Shown: positions 1-9,339 of the stretch, piece after piece | How the letters are laid out: every line of letters starts with the position of its first letter | How positions within the stretch are numbered: position 1 is the first letter of the stretch | Assembly (NCBI GenBank): GCA_963737545.1 | Contig: CAVTTH010000003.1 | Coordinates: 186,001-250,000, forward strand | Direction: 5' to 3' | Length of the DNA stretch: 64,000 nucleotides | Origin: CAVTTH01 sp963737545 | GTDB lineage: Bacteria; Verrucomicrobiota; Verrucomicrobiia; Chthoniobacterales; UBA10450 | Program-made: the position numbers and the translations under genes | The notes under the pieces: generated by a model | What the model was told of the DNA's origin: nothing | Database searches by the model: none | What the model saw: the letters and a program-made list of their open reading frames with translations, nothing else

Positions 1-572
1 AGGAGATCCATGACGGCTTCGCCGTTCCGCGAATCGAGATTCCCAGTCGGCTCGTCCGCGAGGAGGATCGCCGGTTTGCCGGCGAGGGCGCGCGCCACAG
101 CGACACGTTGCTGTTGACCGCCGGAAAGCTGACTCGGCAAATGTTTCGCGCGATGTCCCATGCCGACGCGCTCGAGCGCTTCGGTGACAAACCCTTTTCG
201 ATCGGCGGAACCCATTCCGCGATAAGTCAGCGGCAGCTCGACGTTTTCAAAAACTGTCAGGTCGCCAATGAGATTGAAGCTTTGGAAAATGAAGCCGATC
301 TCGCGGTTGCGAATCCGCGCCCGCTCCGGAAACGTCAGGTTCGCGACTTCGCTGTTCTTCAGCGTGTAGCTGCCGTCCGACGGCGTATCGAGCAATCCAA
401 GAATGGAAAGCAGCGTCGACTTGCCGCAGCCGGATGGGCCGGCGATCGAGACGTATTCGCCGGTTTTGATATCGAGGTGAATCCCGGAGAGCGCATGCGT
501 TTCGACTTCGTCGGTCAAAAACACTTTCGTTACGCCATCGAGGTGAATGAGGGTGTGGTTTCCGTTGTTCAT
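1..572 (-). CDS. ABC transporter ATP-binding protein (LolD/MacB type), partial
   Basis: The minus strand is open from an ATG at 572 to the window edge (190 codons, C-terminus missing). Visible motifs are Walker A GPSGCGKST at about residues 45-53, the signature LSGGQQQRVAVARAL and Walker B LLADEPTGNLDS. This is the LolD/MacB/FtsE subfamily that powers MacB/FtsX-type permeases rather than classical solute importers. It follows the HlyD-like adaptor on the same strand after a 141-bp gap holding a palindromic repeat, so it is probably the ATPase of a tripartite efflux or lipoprotein-export unit whose permease lies beyond base 1. Family is certain; the substrate cannot be read. Confidence 0.93.
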   Translation of the reverse strand, partial: MNNGNHTLIHLDGVTKVFLTDEVETHALSGIHLDIKTGEYVSIAGPSGCGKSTLLSILGLLDTPSDGSYTLKNSEVANLTFPERARIRNREIGFIFQSFNLIGDLTVFENVELPLTYRGMGSADRKGFVTEALERVGMGHRAKHLPSQLSGGQQQRVAVARALAGKPAILLADEPTGNLDSRNGEAVMDL

Positions 573-637
573 AGTTTTTCGTTCCGGCATTGCGGTGGTG
601 AGGTCGTCAGAGAACATACTTGGTGGTTGGCTCTAGC

Positions 638-698
638 CGCGCTTTTGCGAAGCGCGATCCCGACGCCGCTCAGAGAGCGGCTGCTACAAGTCGAGAAA
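638..698. repeat. palindromic intergenic element (TGTAG/CTACA family)
   Basis: Two small stem-loops (AGCCGCGCTT... and CCGCTC-AGAGAGCGG) are enclosed by outer arms reading CTAGCCG and CGGCTGCTACAAG. The arrangement matches elements at 5491, 11484, 17263 and 37644. It lies between the adaptor and ATPase genes and could also form mRNA structure there. Confidence 0.55.
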
Positions 699-713
699 TA
701 TTCATGGTTAGGG

Positions 714-2063
714 TTAATCTAATCGGAGACGTTCGTGAGAATCCCAGGCGCTCGTGTCGGAAAGGATGACCTGGTCGCCCGGCTCCAGACCATTCACGAT
801 CTCGATCGTGTTGACGGAGCTGCGGCCGAGCTTAACGGGAGTGCGCACAGCTTCAGAGCTGCCCGCGATCAGTTTGAAAATTCCGACGGTGTTGTTTTCC
901 TGGCCGAAAGCGGGGCGCCCGACATAGATCACGTTGTCGAGCCGCTCCAGTTCGATCGTTCCATCGACGCTTAGGTCAGGGCGAGCGCCTTTTGGAAGCG
1001 CACCGTCCAATGCGACATCGACAGTCACGGTTCCCTGTTCGACGGCAGGATCAACGCGGATGACATGGCCCTCGACCACGCCGTTCCGAGTATCGATCGA
1101 CGCCTTCTGATCAATTTGAACATCTTTCGCCTGCGTCTCCGCAATTTTGACCTGCGCCTTGAGCTTGGTCGGATCGGCGACACGCGCCAGATTGGCGCCC
1201 GGAATTACCCGCTGACCGACTTCCACGGGCAACTGTTGTAACACGCCCGACATACCGGCGCTCACGTGCAACGCTTCTACCTGGTCCTGTTTCAACTTCG
1301 CGGCTTGTCCCAACTGATCCACCGCCGCCTGTTTCGACGCCAGTTGCGGTTCGATCGAATCGCGAGCGAAAGTCAGGCGCTTCTGTTCAATGGCGTCGCG
1401 GTTGGCCAGTTCCGCTGCTTTCACTTGCGAGGTCCGGTAAACAAGATCTGCGACCAGGCCATTCTTCTTCAGGTTTTCGTTGGTCTCGTTTTCCATTTTC
1501 GCCTGCTCGAATTCCGAGTGAACCTGCGCAGCGGTTGATTCCTGCTGGAGCAATTCGCGCTGCAGGGTGGCGCGCAACGTCGTCAGTTCGGCCTCAGCAC
1601 CCTTCGCTTGAAATTCCGCATCGCGCGCCGCCTGCTCCAATTCCGGGCTGCTCAGCTCGAGCAGGACGGTGTCTGGTTCCACCTTCGCGCCCGGACGAAC
1701 CAAAATCTTATCGACGCGGCCTTCCGTGTTCGCCGCAATCCAACGAAAATCCTCCGGCACGAGCGTGCCGAGGCCGCGAACCTGGCGGACCATTGGTCCG
1801 CGCTTCACCGTATCGACCCATACACTCGAGCGATCAATGCTCGGCACCGCCGGCTTCAGACGCGAGACCGCGACTGTAATGACGATCAACGCCAGCGCGC
1901 CACCCGCCATCATCATGATGCGCTTCTTTCGCTTCTTCTTCGCGACGTCTGGTCGGGCGATGTCCATTGAAGACGTGGCGGAGGTGAAGCCGGTCGGTCG
2001 CACAATTGTCGTGTCCTTCTTCGCTTCCACGCCCGGTTTCGTCATGACAGTGGTCGCCGTCAC
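714..2063 (-). CDS. HlyD/MacA-family periplasmic adaptor subunit
   Basis: A 449-residue membrane-fusion protein. It has a cytoplasmic N-terminus rich in Lys/Arg, one membrane segment at about residues 50-66, a biotinyl-lipoyl-like half with the motif RPGAKVEPDTVLLELSSPELEQ split by a long coiled-coil hairpin (about 125-260), then the second lipoyl half and beta-barrel. Such proteins bridge an inner-membrane ABC permease to an outer-membrane channel. The start used is GTG at 2063, which overlaps the stop of the upstream small membrane protein as GTGA, implying translational coupling; an ATG six codons later (2045) is possible. It sits in the unit driven by the sigma-54-type promoter at 2461-2476. 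Confidence 0.9.
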   Translation of the reverse strand: MTATTVMTKPGVEAKKDTTIVRPTGFTSATSSMDIARPDVAKKKRKKRIMMMAGGALALIVITVAVSRLKPAVPSIDRSSVWVDTVKRGPMVRQVRGLGTLVPEDFRWIAANTEGRVDKILVRPGAKVEPDTVLLELSSPELEQAARDAEFQAKGAEAELTTLRATLQRELLQQESTAAQVHSEFEQAKMENETNENLKKNGLVADLVYRTSQVKAAELANRDAIEQKRLTFARDSIEPQLASKQAAVDQLGQAAKLKQDQVEALHVSAGMSGVLQQLPVEVGQRVIPGANLARVADPTKLKAQVKIAETQAKDVQIDQKASIDTRNGVVEGHVIRVDPAVEQGTVTVDVALDGALPKGARPDLSVDGTIELERLDNVIYVGRPAFGQENNTVGIFKLIAGSSEAVRTPVKLGRSSVNTIEIVNGLEPGDQVILSDTSAWDSHERLRLD

Positions 2064-2383
2064 AGGCCAGCGAAAGCGCGAATTAGATGCACGGCCGCAT
2101 ACACACTGTTGATCAGAGGTACCGTTGAGATAAGAACAATCATCCCGAAAAGCGCCGCCTCCGTCCGAAAACTCAGGCGCTCTTCGTTCCGAAAATAGCG
2201 CGCACTAATTTCGCGGAAAGGCATGCCGTCGGAATGCTTGCCGAAGCAACGTCCCTTGAAATCAGCCAGATCCCGCGCTTGATAATTGCGATCGATCTTC
2301 GGAAAATTCGTTCGCGAGGTTGCGGTCCGAAGAACGTCCGCATGTCGTTTGCTCGCTGTTGTATTCGTAATTGTTGGTTTCAT
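2060..2383 (-). CDS. small single-span membrane protein of unknown function, first gene of the efflux unit
   Basis: A 107-residue protein with a polar N-terminus and one hydrophobic segment near the C-terminus (about residues 79-98). I do not recognise a named family. It resembles the 96-residue product at 43250-43540: both start MKPT, share an NFP...D..Y/FQ block in the first 40 residues, and end in one membrane segment closing with a similar A(A/V)HL motif. The ATG at 2383 follows a purine-rich GGAGACGG. It is the first gene after the sigma-54 promoter, and its stop overlaps the adaptor's GTG, so it is likely co-produced with the transporter, perhaps as an accessory subunit. Confidence 0.7.
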   Translation of the reverse strand: MKPTITNTTASKRHADVLRTATSRTNFPKIDRNYQARDLADFKGRCFGKHSDGMPFREISARYFRNEERLSFRTEAALFGMIVLISTVPLINSVYAAVHLIRAFAGL

Positions 2384-2460
2384 TTCTTATTTCCGTCTCC
2401 ATTGAGATGCATTTCGCACCGTCTCTGGATTCAAAAGTTTCACTCAGGCTCCTGCCCTAT

Positions 2461-2476
2461 TGCAATGGCCGTGCCA
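2461..2476 (-). promoter_or_regulatory. sigma-54 (-24/-12) promoter for the efflux operon
   Basis: Read on the minus strand this is TGGCACGGCCATTGCA, an exact match to the RpoN consensus TGGCAC-N5-TTGCA with correct spacing. It lies about 78 bp upstream of the ATG at 2383 and points at the small membrane protein, HlyD adaptor and ABC ATPase. The adjacent 4073-5421 gene encodes an NtrC-type sigma-54 activator, which is the natural regulator. Confidence 0.85.
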
Positions 2477-2626
2477 CGGGTTCAAAGGAAGTTATAAGAC
2501 CTTAAATTGGAGTTAGTTAAACATATCGACCTAACTCAGGAGACGGATGAAATGCTTCGCTTGTGGGATTCACCTGTCCCGCTTCCGGGACGCACTGTAG
2601 GAGAAGCTGCTAGCTTCCCTGTCCGA

Positions 2627-3961
2627 TTACTTCGGCAATCGCAAGAGCGCTTCACATCCAGCCCGGCCCGACCGGTTGGCCAGGGTAAGCGAGCCATCGT
2701 GTGCTTCTGCGATTTGCCGGCTCAGGGTGAGCCCGATTCCCGAACCACCAGGTTTCGTCGTGAAAAATGGAACGAAGAGATTTGTCGGGTTCAGAATGCC
2801 CGGTCCCTGATCGCGGACAAAAACCTCAACGCAATCTCCAACATCGCGCCATCCGATAAAAACCTTTCCGTTTGTTTCCACCGACGCATCCACGGCGTTG
2901 TGCAAAATGTTGATCAACAATTGCTCGATCTGGGCCGCGTCCGCGAAGATGTTAATCTCAGGTCCGGGCTCGACCTTTACGGCCAGTCTGGTTTCCAGGG
3001 CCGACACTCGCCTAACGAGTTCACCGAGATCAAACTGTTCCTTCTGCGGCTGCGGGAGTCGCGCCAGTCGGGCATAAGCCTGCATGAAGCGACTAAGCGA
3101 TTCCGCGCGGGTCGCGATCACGTTCAACCCGCTGCGGGCGTCCTCGCGCCAATCGGGCGCGAGCGGATCGCGCCGAATCAATGATTCCAGACTGCCGGCA
3201 ATCGATTTGATCGGTGCGAGAGAGTTATTCATTTCGTGACCGATGACACGGACAAGTTTCTGCCAGGCGTTGCGCTCTTCTTCGCGCAGAGTGCGGCTCA
3301 AGTCGGTCAGGACCAGGAGCTCGTGAGGCAGGCCACGTTCCCGAAAGGTGCTCCGTCGCACACCCCACCGTCCGCTGCCGCCCGGAAAAGTAAGCGTGAG
3401 CGGAGTATCCTCGTCGGCGTCGCAAACGACTGCCAGGCCCAGGTCACTCGCCCGCCGTCCCAGCAATTTATCCATCGGCTGTCGCAGGAGATTTTCGCCC
3501 GCGCGATTCACCAGCCGCAGTCGACGTTCCGGATCAAAAGTAAAAACGGCCACGTCAATTTCGGCCATGATCGTGCGCAGAAGTGCCGTGGCCTCGAAAG
3601 CACCTAGGCGTTGCACCCGCAGAGTTTCTCCGAGTGAATTAATCTCGAGAAGAGCTTCTCCCAGCGCATCATTTTCGTGCGCGCCACGGGCGCGAATGGA
3701 ATAATCGCCTTCCCGCAGCGCGGCCAGGAGATTGGACATGGTTTGCAACGGCCGGACCAGATGTTCGCGAGCGTTGAGAATGAATCCGAAGGCACAGACG
3801 ACGATCAACAGCGTCAGGGTCCACTGCACCTTGGGCGTGTGATCGCCGAACCAGAGAAACGATAGCGCCACGATGACCGCAGGCGCGGCCGCGCCCAGGG
3901 TCAGCCACGTCAACCGGTTCTCAAAGGAGAGACGTCGGTGAGGTCGCGGGCCGGCTTTCAT
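2627..3961 (-). CDS. NtrY-like sensor histidine kinase
   Basis: Two N-terminal membrane helices (about residues 17-37 and 47-63 from the ATG at 3961) are followed by a HAMP-like region, a PAS-like sensor and a HisKA/HATPase core. The phosphoacceptor is His242 in VIGHEMNNSLAPIKS; the N box ILHNAVDA, G1 DQGPGIL and G2 GGSGIGLTLS are intact. The GHEMNN phosphoacceptor box is typical of NtrY/NtrB kinases that act on sigma-54 activators. The frame stays open to a GTG at 4033, but that extension runs into a palindromic repeat, so I prefer the ATG at 3961. It lies immediately downstream of its presumed partner regulator and upstream of the sigma-54 efflux promoter. Confidence 0.9.
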   Translation of the reverse strand: MKAGPRPHRRLSFENRLTWLTLGAAAPAVIVALSFLWFGDHTPKVQWTLTLLIVVCAFGFILNAREHLVRPLQTMSNLLAALREGDYSIRARGAHENDALGEALLEINSLGETLRVQRLGAFEATALLRTIMAEIDVAVFTFDPERRLRLVNRAGENLLRQPMDKLLGRRASDLGLAVVCDADEDTPLTLTFPGGSGRWGVRRSTFRERGLPHELLVLTDLSRTLREEERNAWQKLVRVIGHEMNNSLAPIKSIAGSLESLIRRDPLAPDWREDARSGLNVIATRAESLSRFMQAYARLARLPQPQKEQFDLGELVRRVSALETRLAVKVEPGPEINIFADAAQIEQLLINILHNAVDASVETNGKVFIGWRDVGDCVEVFVRDQGPGILNPTNLFVPFFTTKPGGSGIGLTLSRQIAEAHDGSLTLANRSGRAGCEALLRLPK

Positions 3962-3977
3962 CTTGCAGGCGTTGTAG

Positions 3978-4064
3978 CTGCCGCCGTCACTGGCGGCAGA
4001 ACCTTCTCGATTTGAGCTGACAACACATTCCACCCACGCCTTCTGCCGCCAGCAACGGCGGCAG
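3978..4064. repeat. pair of CTGCCGCC palindromes between response regulator and kinase
   Basis: Two stem-loops, 3978-3999 and 4043-4064, have the same stem CTGCCGCC/GGCGGCAG with different loops, 43 bp apart. They fill the gap between regulator and kinase genes and resemble a REP pair. Confidence 0.6.
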
Positions 4065-4072
4065 CGGCAAGA

Positions 4073-5421
4073 TCACAGCCCATAATGCTGAAGCCGGCGG
4101 TAAAACGCGCTCCGGCTCAAGCCGAGGGCCTCAGCCGCGCGGCGCGCGCTGCCGTCAAATCGCGCCAGCGCTTTCTTGATCAGGAACGCTTCCACTTCTT
4201 CGAGGCTCATGTCTTCCAGACGGGGCGAGCCGTCGTACGTCAGTCGTTAGGCCGAGATCGTTCGGCTTGACCTCCGGACCCTGCGCCATCAACACCGCGC
4301 GTTCGACCACATGATCGAGCTCGCGGACGTTTCCGGGATAGGGATGCTGCATCAGCTGATCGCGGGCCGCCTCGGAAAAGCCGGTCAGTTCCTTACGATA
4401 GCGCTTGGTGTGCTGACGCAGAAAACTGTTCGCCAGCGGCATGATGTCTTCGCGACGTTCGCGCAGGGGTGGAAGCGGAATTTCAATCGTGTTTAATCGA
4501 AAGAGCAGGTCCTGCCGGAACCGTCCTGCCGCGACTTCATCGGTCAGGTTTGCATTCGTCGCCGAAATAATGCGCACGCTCGCATGTAAAGTCTTGGAAG
4601 AGCCGACGCGCTCGAATTCGCCAGTCTCGAGCATGCGCAGAAGTTTCGCCTGCAGATTCAACGGCACATTGGATATCTCATCCATGAAGAGCGTGCTTTC
4701 ATCAGCCAGCTCAAAACGGCCGGCCCGATCGGTTTTCGCGTCGGTGAACGCACCTTTCACATGGCCAAACAACTCGCTTTCAAAAATTCCTTCCGACAGG
4801 CCGCCCATGTTCACCGTGATCATGCTGTGCGAAGCCCGCGGAGAGAGCGCGTGAACGGCTTGCGCCACAAGTCCCTTACCTGTCCCGTTTTCTCCCGTGA
4901 TCAACACGTTTGCGTCTGACGGCGCAACGCGCGAAATCATTTCCAGAACCGGGCGCATTCTCGGCGATTCGGCGATGAGATTCGGAACGTTGCCGCGCAG
5001 CAATTGATTGGCCGCTTCGAGACGTCGGCCCTTTCGCAAGCGCGCCGCCAAGTTCAATTTGCGTCCGCACAATGGAGAGGAGGCGGTTGTTATCCCACGG
5101 CTTCGGAACGAAATCGCGCGCACCCAGCTTCATCGCCTCCACCGCCAGATCGATCGTCGCCCACGCCGTCATCACCACAATCGGGAGCGTGCTATCGAGC
5201 GCCTGAATGCGCGGGATCACCTCGAGACCTTCCTGACCGGAAGTCGTATCGCGCGTGTAATTCAGGTCCATCATGATCAGCGCGTAATCCTTTTTCTCCA
5301 GCGCGGTGAAGACCCCGGCGAGCGAAGTCACTGCGTCGGTTTGATAGCCTTCGCCTTTCAGCAGAATGCGCAGGGCCTCGAGCACATCAGGCTGGTCGTC
5401 GGCAATTAGGATCCGCGTCAC
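4073..5421 (-). CDS. NtrC-family sigma-54 response regulator, two apparent frameshifts
   Basis: The order is receiver (Asp52 acceptor in LIMMDLNY, switch Lys in VPKPW), AAA+ sigma-54 activation domain (Walker A GENGTGKG, Walker B TLFMDEI, RxDLLFRLN) and a Fis-type HTH ending near SRSAFYRRLQHYGL. These parts lie in three frames. One extra base near 5030 (GGGCC run) separates receiver from AAA+, and another near 4236 separates AAA+ from the HTH. Each part is otherwise intact, which suggests sequencing indels rather than decay. The GAFTGA loop reads GAFTDA, a variant I also know from other soil-bacterial activators. It probably activates the sigma-54 promoter at 2461 in response to the neighbouring kinase. 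Confidence 0.85.
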
Positions 5422-5490
5422 GCGTAACTCTCAACCGCGTTTCCGCCGCGGTGTCAATCCAGACGCCAGCTAATTCTTATCCGCTTAATT

Positions 5491-5552
5491 TGTAGCGGTC
5501 GTCTCCGACCGCCGATTTTTTTGGTTTTCGACGCTTCAGGAGCGTCGCTACA
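5491..5552. repeat. palindromic intergenic element (TGTAG/CTACA family)
   Basis: Outer arms TGTAGCG and CGCTACA enclose two perfect hairpins: GCGGTCG-TCT-CCGACCGC and CGACGCT-TCAGG-AGCGTCG, separated by a T-rich linker. It lies between the divergent response regulator and the secreted protein and could serve as a terminator-like structure. Confidence 0.65.
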
Positions 5553-5576
5553 GTGCAAGCGACTTTCGCGCCCTCA

Positions 5577-6245
5577 ATGAACTCGCTTCGCATCCGCCAA
5601 CTCGCTCTCGCCGCTGTGATTTTCGCGTCACATCTTTCGATCGTTAGGGCGCAGGTCGCAATCACATCACCCGAGAAAGACGCCCCCGGCACCCAGGACA
5701 GCCCTCTCTTCCGCCGGATCGAGGGCTCTTACATCGTCTACTACAAGAAAACTGCTACGACCGACCTGAAGATCGGCCTGGATCGCATTACGTTCGATTA
5801 CGAGAAGCAGAAGCTGAACGATTTCCGGACACGCCTCGTTCATGGCACGCGCGAGACCTTCATTTACGTCTTGCCTCGCAATATCACCACGTTTCAGGCG
5901 ATGCAATTGTCCGAACGCGAGCTGCGCAATCACGGCGTCATCGAAATTCTTTTTCAGGGCAGCGAGCAACAAAATCAACTCGACGACGGTTATGACCGAT
6001 TCGTTACCGAAATCTATGATGTCGATTCTGATGACCCTGGGACCGGCTTTATGCGACGGGGAAGAGACACCCGCTATTTCGCCGCTCGCCTCCCTCGCCC
6101 AGACGGCGAGTTTTTCATCACACTCCTTGCGACCGTAACAGCCGACGATCAAAGCGAAACGATCGTCCCGAAGCGCCGGATTGGGCTGCGGGTTGATATT
6201 ATAGAAACAAAGCCAGACACAGAATCAGAAAAACCGACCCAATGA
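5577..6245 (+). CDS. secreted protein of unknown function
   Basis: About 222 residues from the ATG at 5577; an in-frame GTG at 5553 lies inside the repeat and would spoil the signal peptide. Residues 1-26 form a Sec signal with a basic n-region, hydrophobic core and likely cleavage after VRA or VRAQ. The mature part is mixed alpha/beta with several acidic patches and no Cys pair, membrane segment or catalytic motif that I recognise. It stands alone between the two-component system and the amidase. Confidence 0.75.
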   Translation: MNSLRIRQLALAAVIFASHLSIVRAQVAITSPEKDAPGTQDSPLFRRIEGSYIVYYKKTATTDLKIGLDRITFDYEKQKLNDFRTRLVHGTRETFIYVLPRNITTFQAMQLSERELRNHGVIEILFQGSEQQNQLDDGYDRFVTEIYDVDSDDPGTGFMRRGRDTRYFAARLPRPDGEFFITLLATVTADDQSETIVPKRRIGLRVDIIETKPDTESEKPTQ

Positions 6246-6442
6246 ACTCGCAGCGGCGCCTCCGATGCGATTTCTCCATTTCGCTCTCTCCCCTCGCGTC
6301 TTGTTTTGCAATCGATACTCCACTACGCGCCAACAAACAGGACGTTCTGCCTCGAACTCAAAAGCTATTTCCGGTAGCGATTCGGACGATCTCGCTTTCG
6401 TTAGGCTAACTTCCCTGCACTCATGCCCAAGGATCTTCAGCA

Positions 6443-7909
6443 ATGAGCACGCTGCCCTGGTCCCGCCGGCGTTTCCTCGCCGGTCTCGCCGCAGGCTCCG
6501 GCGCGACCGTCCTCGCTCCCTTGGGGTGCTCGCCCCGTTCCAGAACGAAGAGCGCGATCGCAGATGACGTTGCGAAGCTCGACCTAACGAATGCAGCTCG
6601 GGCCGTCCAAACACGTTCTCTCTCGCCGGTGGAGTTGACGCGGGCCTGCCTCGACCGAATCGCCCGCCTCGACCAGCGCCTCAATTCGTTCATCACCGTA
6701 ACCGCCGAAAGCGCACTGGCCGACGCGCGCCAGGCCGAAGCCGAGGTCGCGGCGGGCCGATGGCGCGGTCCGCTCCACGGCATTCCCATCGCGTTGAAGG
6801 ATAATATCGACACCGCAGGCGTGTGCACGACAGCGGCGAGTGCGGTGTTTCGGGACCGCGTGCCGACCCAGGACGCTGAAGTGGTCCAACGGCTGAAGGC
6901 CGCAGGTGCGGTCTTTCTCGGCAAGCTCAACATGCACGAGTTTGCGTTGGGCACGACCTCGGCGATCAGCCATTTCGGCCCAGTGCACAATCCATGGGAT
7001 CTCGATCGAAGCGCCGGTGGCTCCTCGGGCGGTTCCGGTGCCGCGGTCGCCGCGTCGCTCTGCTTCGGAGCCGTGGGCACCGACACGGGAGGCTCGATCC
7101 GGATTCCCGCCGCATGCTGCGGGATCGTCGGGCTAAAGCCTACCTACGGCATCATCAGTACCCGGGGTGTGATACCGGTCTCAACCTCGTTCGACCACGT
7201 CGGCCCCATGGCGCGGACCGTAGCGGATACCGCGTTGATGTTCCGAACAATGACAGACCACCACGTGGCGACGGAATATGACCCCGAAGCGCCACCGCCC
7301 GTATCGCATCTCCGCGTCGGCGTGTTCCACGATCCGAGCAGCCTGTGCGACGAGCCGGTGGAGGAAGAGGTCCGGGCGGCCGTGAACGTCGCGATCGGCG
7401 TGATCCGGTCGCTCGTCGGTGAGGTCCGCGAGACGGAGCTATCGATGCCAGAGGCGCTGGGACGCCTAATCGATGCCGAATCGTACGCCTTCCACGTCCC
7501 GCATCTCGGCCGGACACCGGAGCTGTACGAGCCGCGAACACGAAACACCATCCTCGACGGCCGAAATATCTCCGAGGCGGAGACGTCACGCCTGCGACAG
7601 GACCTCGAACGACATCGCGCTGTCATACACAACGCGTTCGCGAGCGTCGACCTGGTGATGTTGCCGACGCTGCCGAGGCTCCCGCTAACGATCAGGGAGG
7701 CGACGGACCCATTCGCACTGCCCGCATGCACGTTCGCATTCAGCCTCGGGGGCCTGCCGTCGATCTCCCTGCCTTGCGGCTTCTCGCGATCCGGCCTCCC
7801 CATCGGTCTTCTCATCTCCGGTCCATCGCTTTCCGAACCTCGCGTCCTCGCGCTCGCGCAGGCGTATGAGCACGCCACCGAGTGGCATCAACGCAGGCCG
7901 TCTCTTTAG
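6443..7909 (+). CDS. amidase signature-family hydrolase with Tat/lipoprotein-like leader
   Basis: A 488-residue amidase. The Ser-cisSer-Lys triad is visible: Lys119 in IALKDN, cis-Ser194 in GGSSGGS and nucleophile Ser218 in TDTGGSIRIPA; the 24-residue Ser-Ser spacing equals that in fatty-acid amide hydrolase. The N-terminus (SRRRFLAGLAAG, then LAPLGCS) is a twin-arginine signal with a possible lipobox Cys29, so it should act outside the cytoplasm and is not the GatA tRNA amidotransferase. It is a single gene with no GatB/C. Its codon use looks more G/C-rich at third positions than its neighbours, hinting at acquisition. The substrate is unknown. Confidence 0.88.
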   Translation: MSTLPWSRRRFLAGLAAGSGATVLAPLGCSPRSRTKSAIADDVAKLDLTNAARAVQTRSLSPVELTRACLDRIARLDQRLNSFITVTAESALADARQAEAEVAAGRWRGPLHGIPIALKDNIDTAGVCTTAASAVFRDRVPTQDAEVVQRLKAAGAVFLGKLNMHEFALGTTSAISHFGPVHNPWDLDRSAGGSSGGSGAAVAASLCFGAVGTDTGGSIRIPAACCGIVGLKPTYGIISTRGVIPVSTSFDHVGPMARTVADTALMFRTMTDHHVATEYDPEAPPPVSHLRVGVFHDPSSLCDEPVEEEVRAAVNVAIGVIRSLVGEVRETELSMPEALGRLIDAESYAFHVPHLGRTPELYEPRTRNTILDGRNISEAETSRLRQDLERHRAVIHNAFASVDLVMLPTLPRLPLTIREATDPFALPACTFAFSLGGLPSISLPCGFSRSGLPIGLLISGPSLSEPRVLALAQAYEHATEWHQRRPSL

Positions 7910-7998
7910 ATTGGACGATGCATTCAGAATCAACGCCGGCATCAGTGTCCTCGGGCCATCATTGACTCCGCGCCGCCGCTCGCCTGCATGTTCCCGGC

Positions 7999-9339
7999 GT
8001 GCTTGCGGCCAATTCAACTCCAGCGTCGCATCGCATTTCGCTGCTCACCGCGACCTGCATCGTGATCGCGAACATGGTCGGTACCGGAATCTTCACCAGC
8101 CTCGGATTTCAGGTTGGCGATTTGCCGACCGGTTTTTCGGTCATGACGCTCTGGGTAGTCGGCGGAATCTGCGCAATGTGCGGTGCGCTTTCGTACGCCG
8201 AACTGGGCGCTGCCCTTCCCCGTTCCGGCGGCGAGTATCATTTTCTGCGCGAGATTTATCATCCCTCACTCGGTTTTCTGGCGGGATGGATTTCGGCCAC
8301 GGTCGGTTTTGCCGCCCCAGTCGCGATCGCGGCCATGCCCTTCGGTACCTACCTTGCGGGAATCGTGCCCGGAGTTAATCCGCTTCTCGTCGCGCTGGCG
8401 GCGGTTTGCATTACCACGCTGGTATTGCTTTGCGACTTGCGGTTAGGCAGCGCATTTCAGGTCGGCTCAACGATCTTGAAAATTGCGCTCATCGGGGTGC
8501 TAATCGGCGCGGGATTTTACGTCTCGAAGACGCAGCCAATTTCATTTCTACCCGTGAAAGGCGATGGCGCATTGATCATGAGCGCGCCCTTCGCGGTCAA
8601 TCTCTACTGGGTGATGTATGCCTATTCGGGCTGGAACGCGTCCACCTACATCACGAGCGAGATTCGCGATCCGCGTCGCAACATTCCGCTCTCACTCGGG
8701 CTGGGTACGATCGTGGTGATCGTGCTCTATCTCGGAGTAAACGCGATCTTTCTCCGCACTACGCCGGCAACGGAGATGATCGGGAAACAACAGGTCGCGC
8801 TCATCGCCGGCGCCCACATTTTCGGTTCAACCGGCGCGAAAGTGACCGCCGCATTTATCTGCCTCGGTTTGGTTGCGACCGTGAGCGCGATGATGTGGAT
8901 CGGTCCGCGCGTGACGGTGGCGATGGGAGAAGACTTTGGCATTCTGTCCTGGCTGGCGCGACGCAGTCGGAGCGGCGTTCCGGCGCGGGCGATCCTGGCG
9001 CAATTCCTTGTCGTCAACCTCATGCTATTGACGGGAACGTTTCAAAGCATCGTCAGTTATGTGCAATTCAGCCTCACCCTTTGCACGACACTTACCGTCG
9101 TTGGAGTTTTCGTTCTGCGCTGGCAGCGACCCGATCTGGAACGGCCGTTTCGAGTCTGGGGATATCCAATCACGCCCCTGATTTTTCTTTCGGTCAGCGG
9201 CTGGATGATGTGGCAAATGCTGATGCGCCCGGAAACACGGACGCCCTCTCTGCTCGGCCTCGCGACAGCCGCTTTCGGCCTGGTAATTTATTTTCTTTCT
9301 CCGAACAAAGGGGCCGCTGAGGTCGTCATAACCAAATGA
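7999..9339 (+). CDS. APC-superfamily amino acid permease
   Basis: A 446-residue, about 12-helix transporter starting at GTG 7999. The first helix carries the family glycine motif IANMVGTGIF, and the third membrane region has GALSYAELGAALPRSGGEY, both typical of the LAT/AGT-like branch of the APC superfamily. It probably imports or exchanges amino acids across the inner membrane. The following gene starts inside its stop (ATGATGA at 9336-9339), indicating translational coupling. Substrate specificity cannot be deduced. Confidence 0.88.
   Translation: MLAANSTPASHRISLLTATCIVIANMVGTGIFTSLGFQVGDLPTGFSVMTLWVVGGICAMCGALSYAELGAALPRSGGEYHFLREIYHPSLGFLAGWISATVGFAAPVAIAAMPFGTYLAGIVPGVNPLLVALAAVCITTLVLLCDLRLGSAFQVGSTILKIALIGVLIGAGFYVSKTQPISFLPVKGDGALIMSAPFAVNLYWVMYAYSGWNASTYITSEIRDPRRNIPLSLGLGTIVVIVLYLGVNAIFLRTTPATEMIGKQQVALIAGAHIFGSTGAKVTAAFICLGLVATVSAMMWIGPRVTVAMGEDFGILSWLARRSRSGVPARAILAQFLVVNLMLLTGTFQSIVSYVQFSLTLCTTLTVVGVFVLRWQRPDLERPFRVWGYPITPLIFLSVSGWMMWQMLMRPETRTPSLLGLATAAFGLVIYFLSPNKGAAEVVITK

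Noticed and set aside
108..722. Plus-strand 204-codon open frame
   Set aside because: It is the antisense shadow of the ABC ATPase gene on the minus strand, which shows all three ATPase motifs.
2627..4033. GTG 4033 as the kinase start
   Set aside because: The extra 24 residues translate a palindromic repeat and have no ribosome site; ATG 3961 gives a normal membrane-sensor N-terminus.
6443..7909. Assignment of the amidase as GatA of tRNA amidotransferase
   Set aside because: It has a twin-arginine leader and no gatB or gatC beside it.
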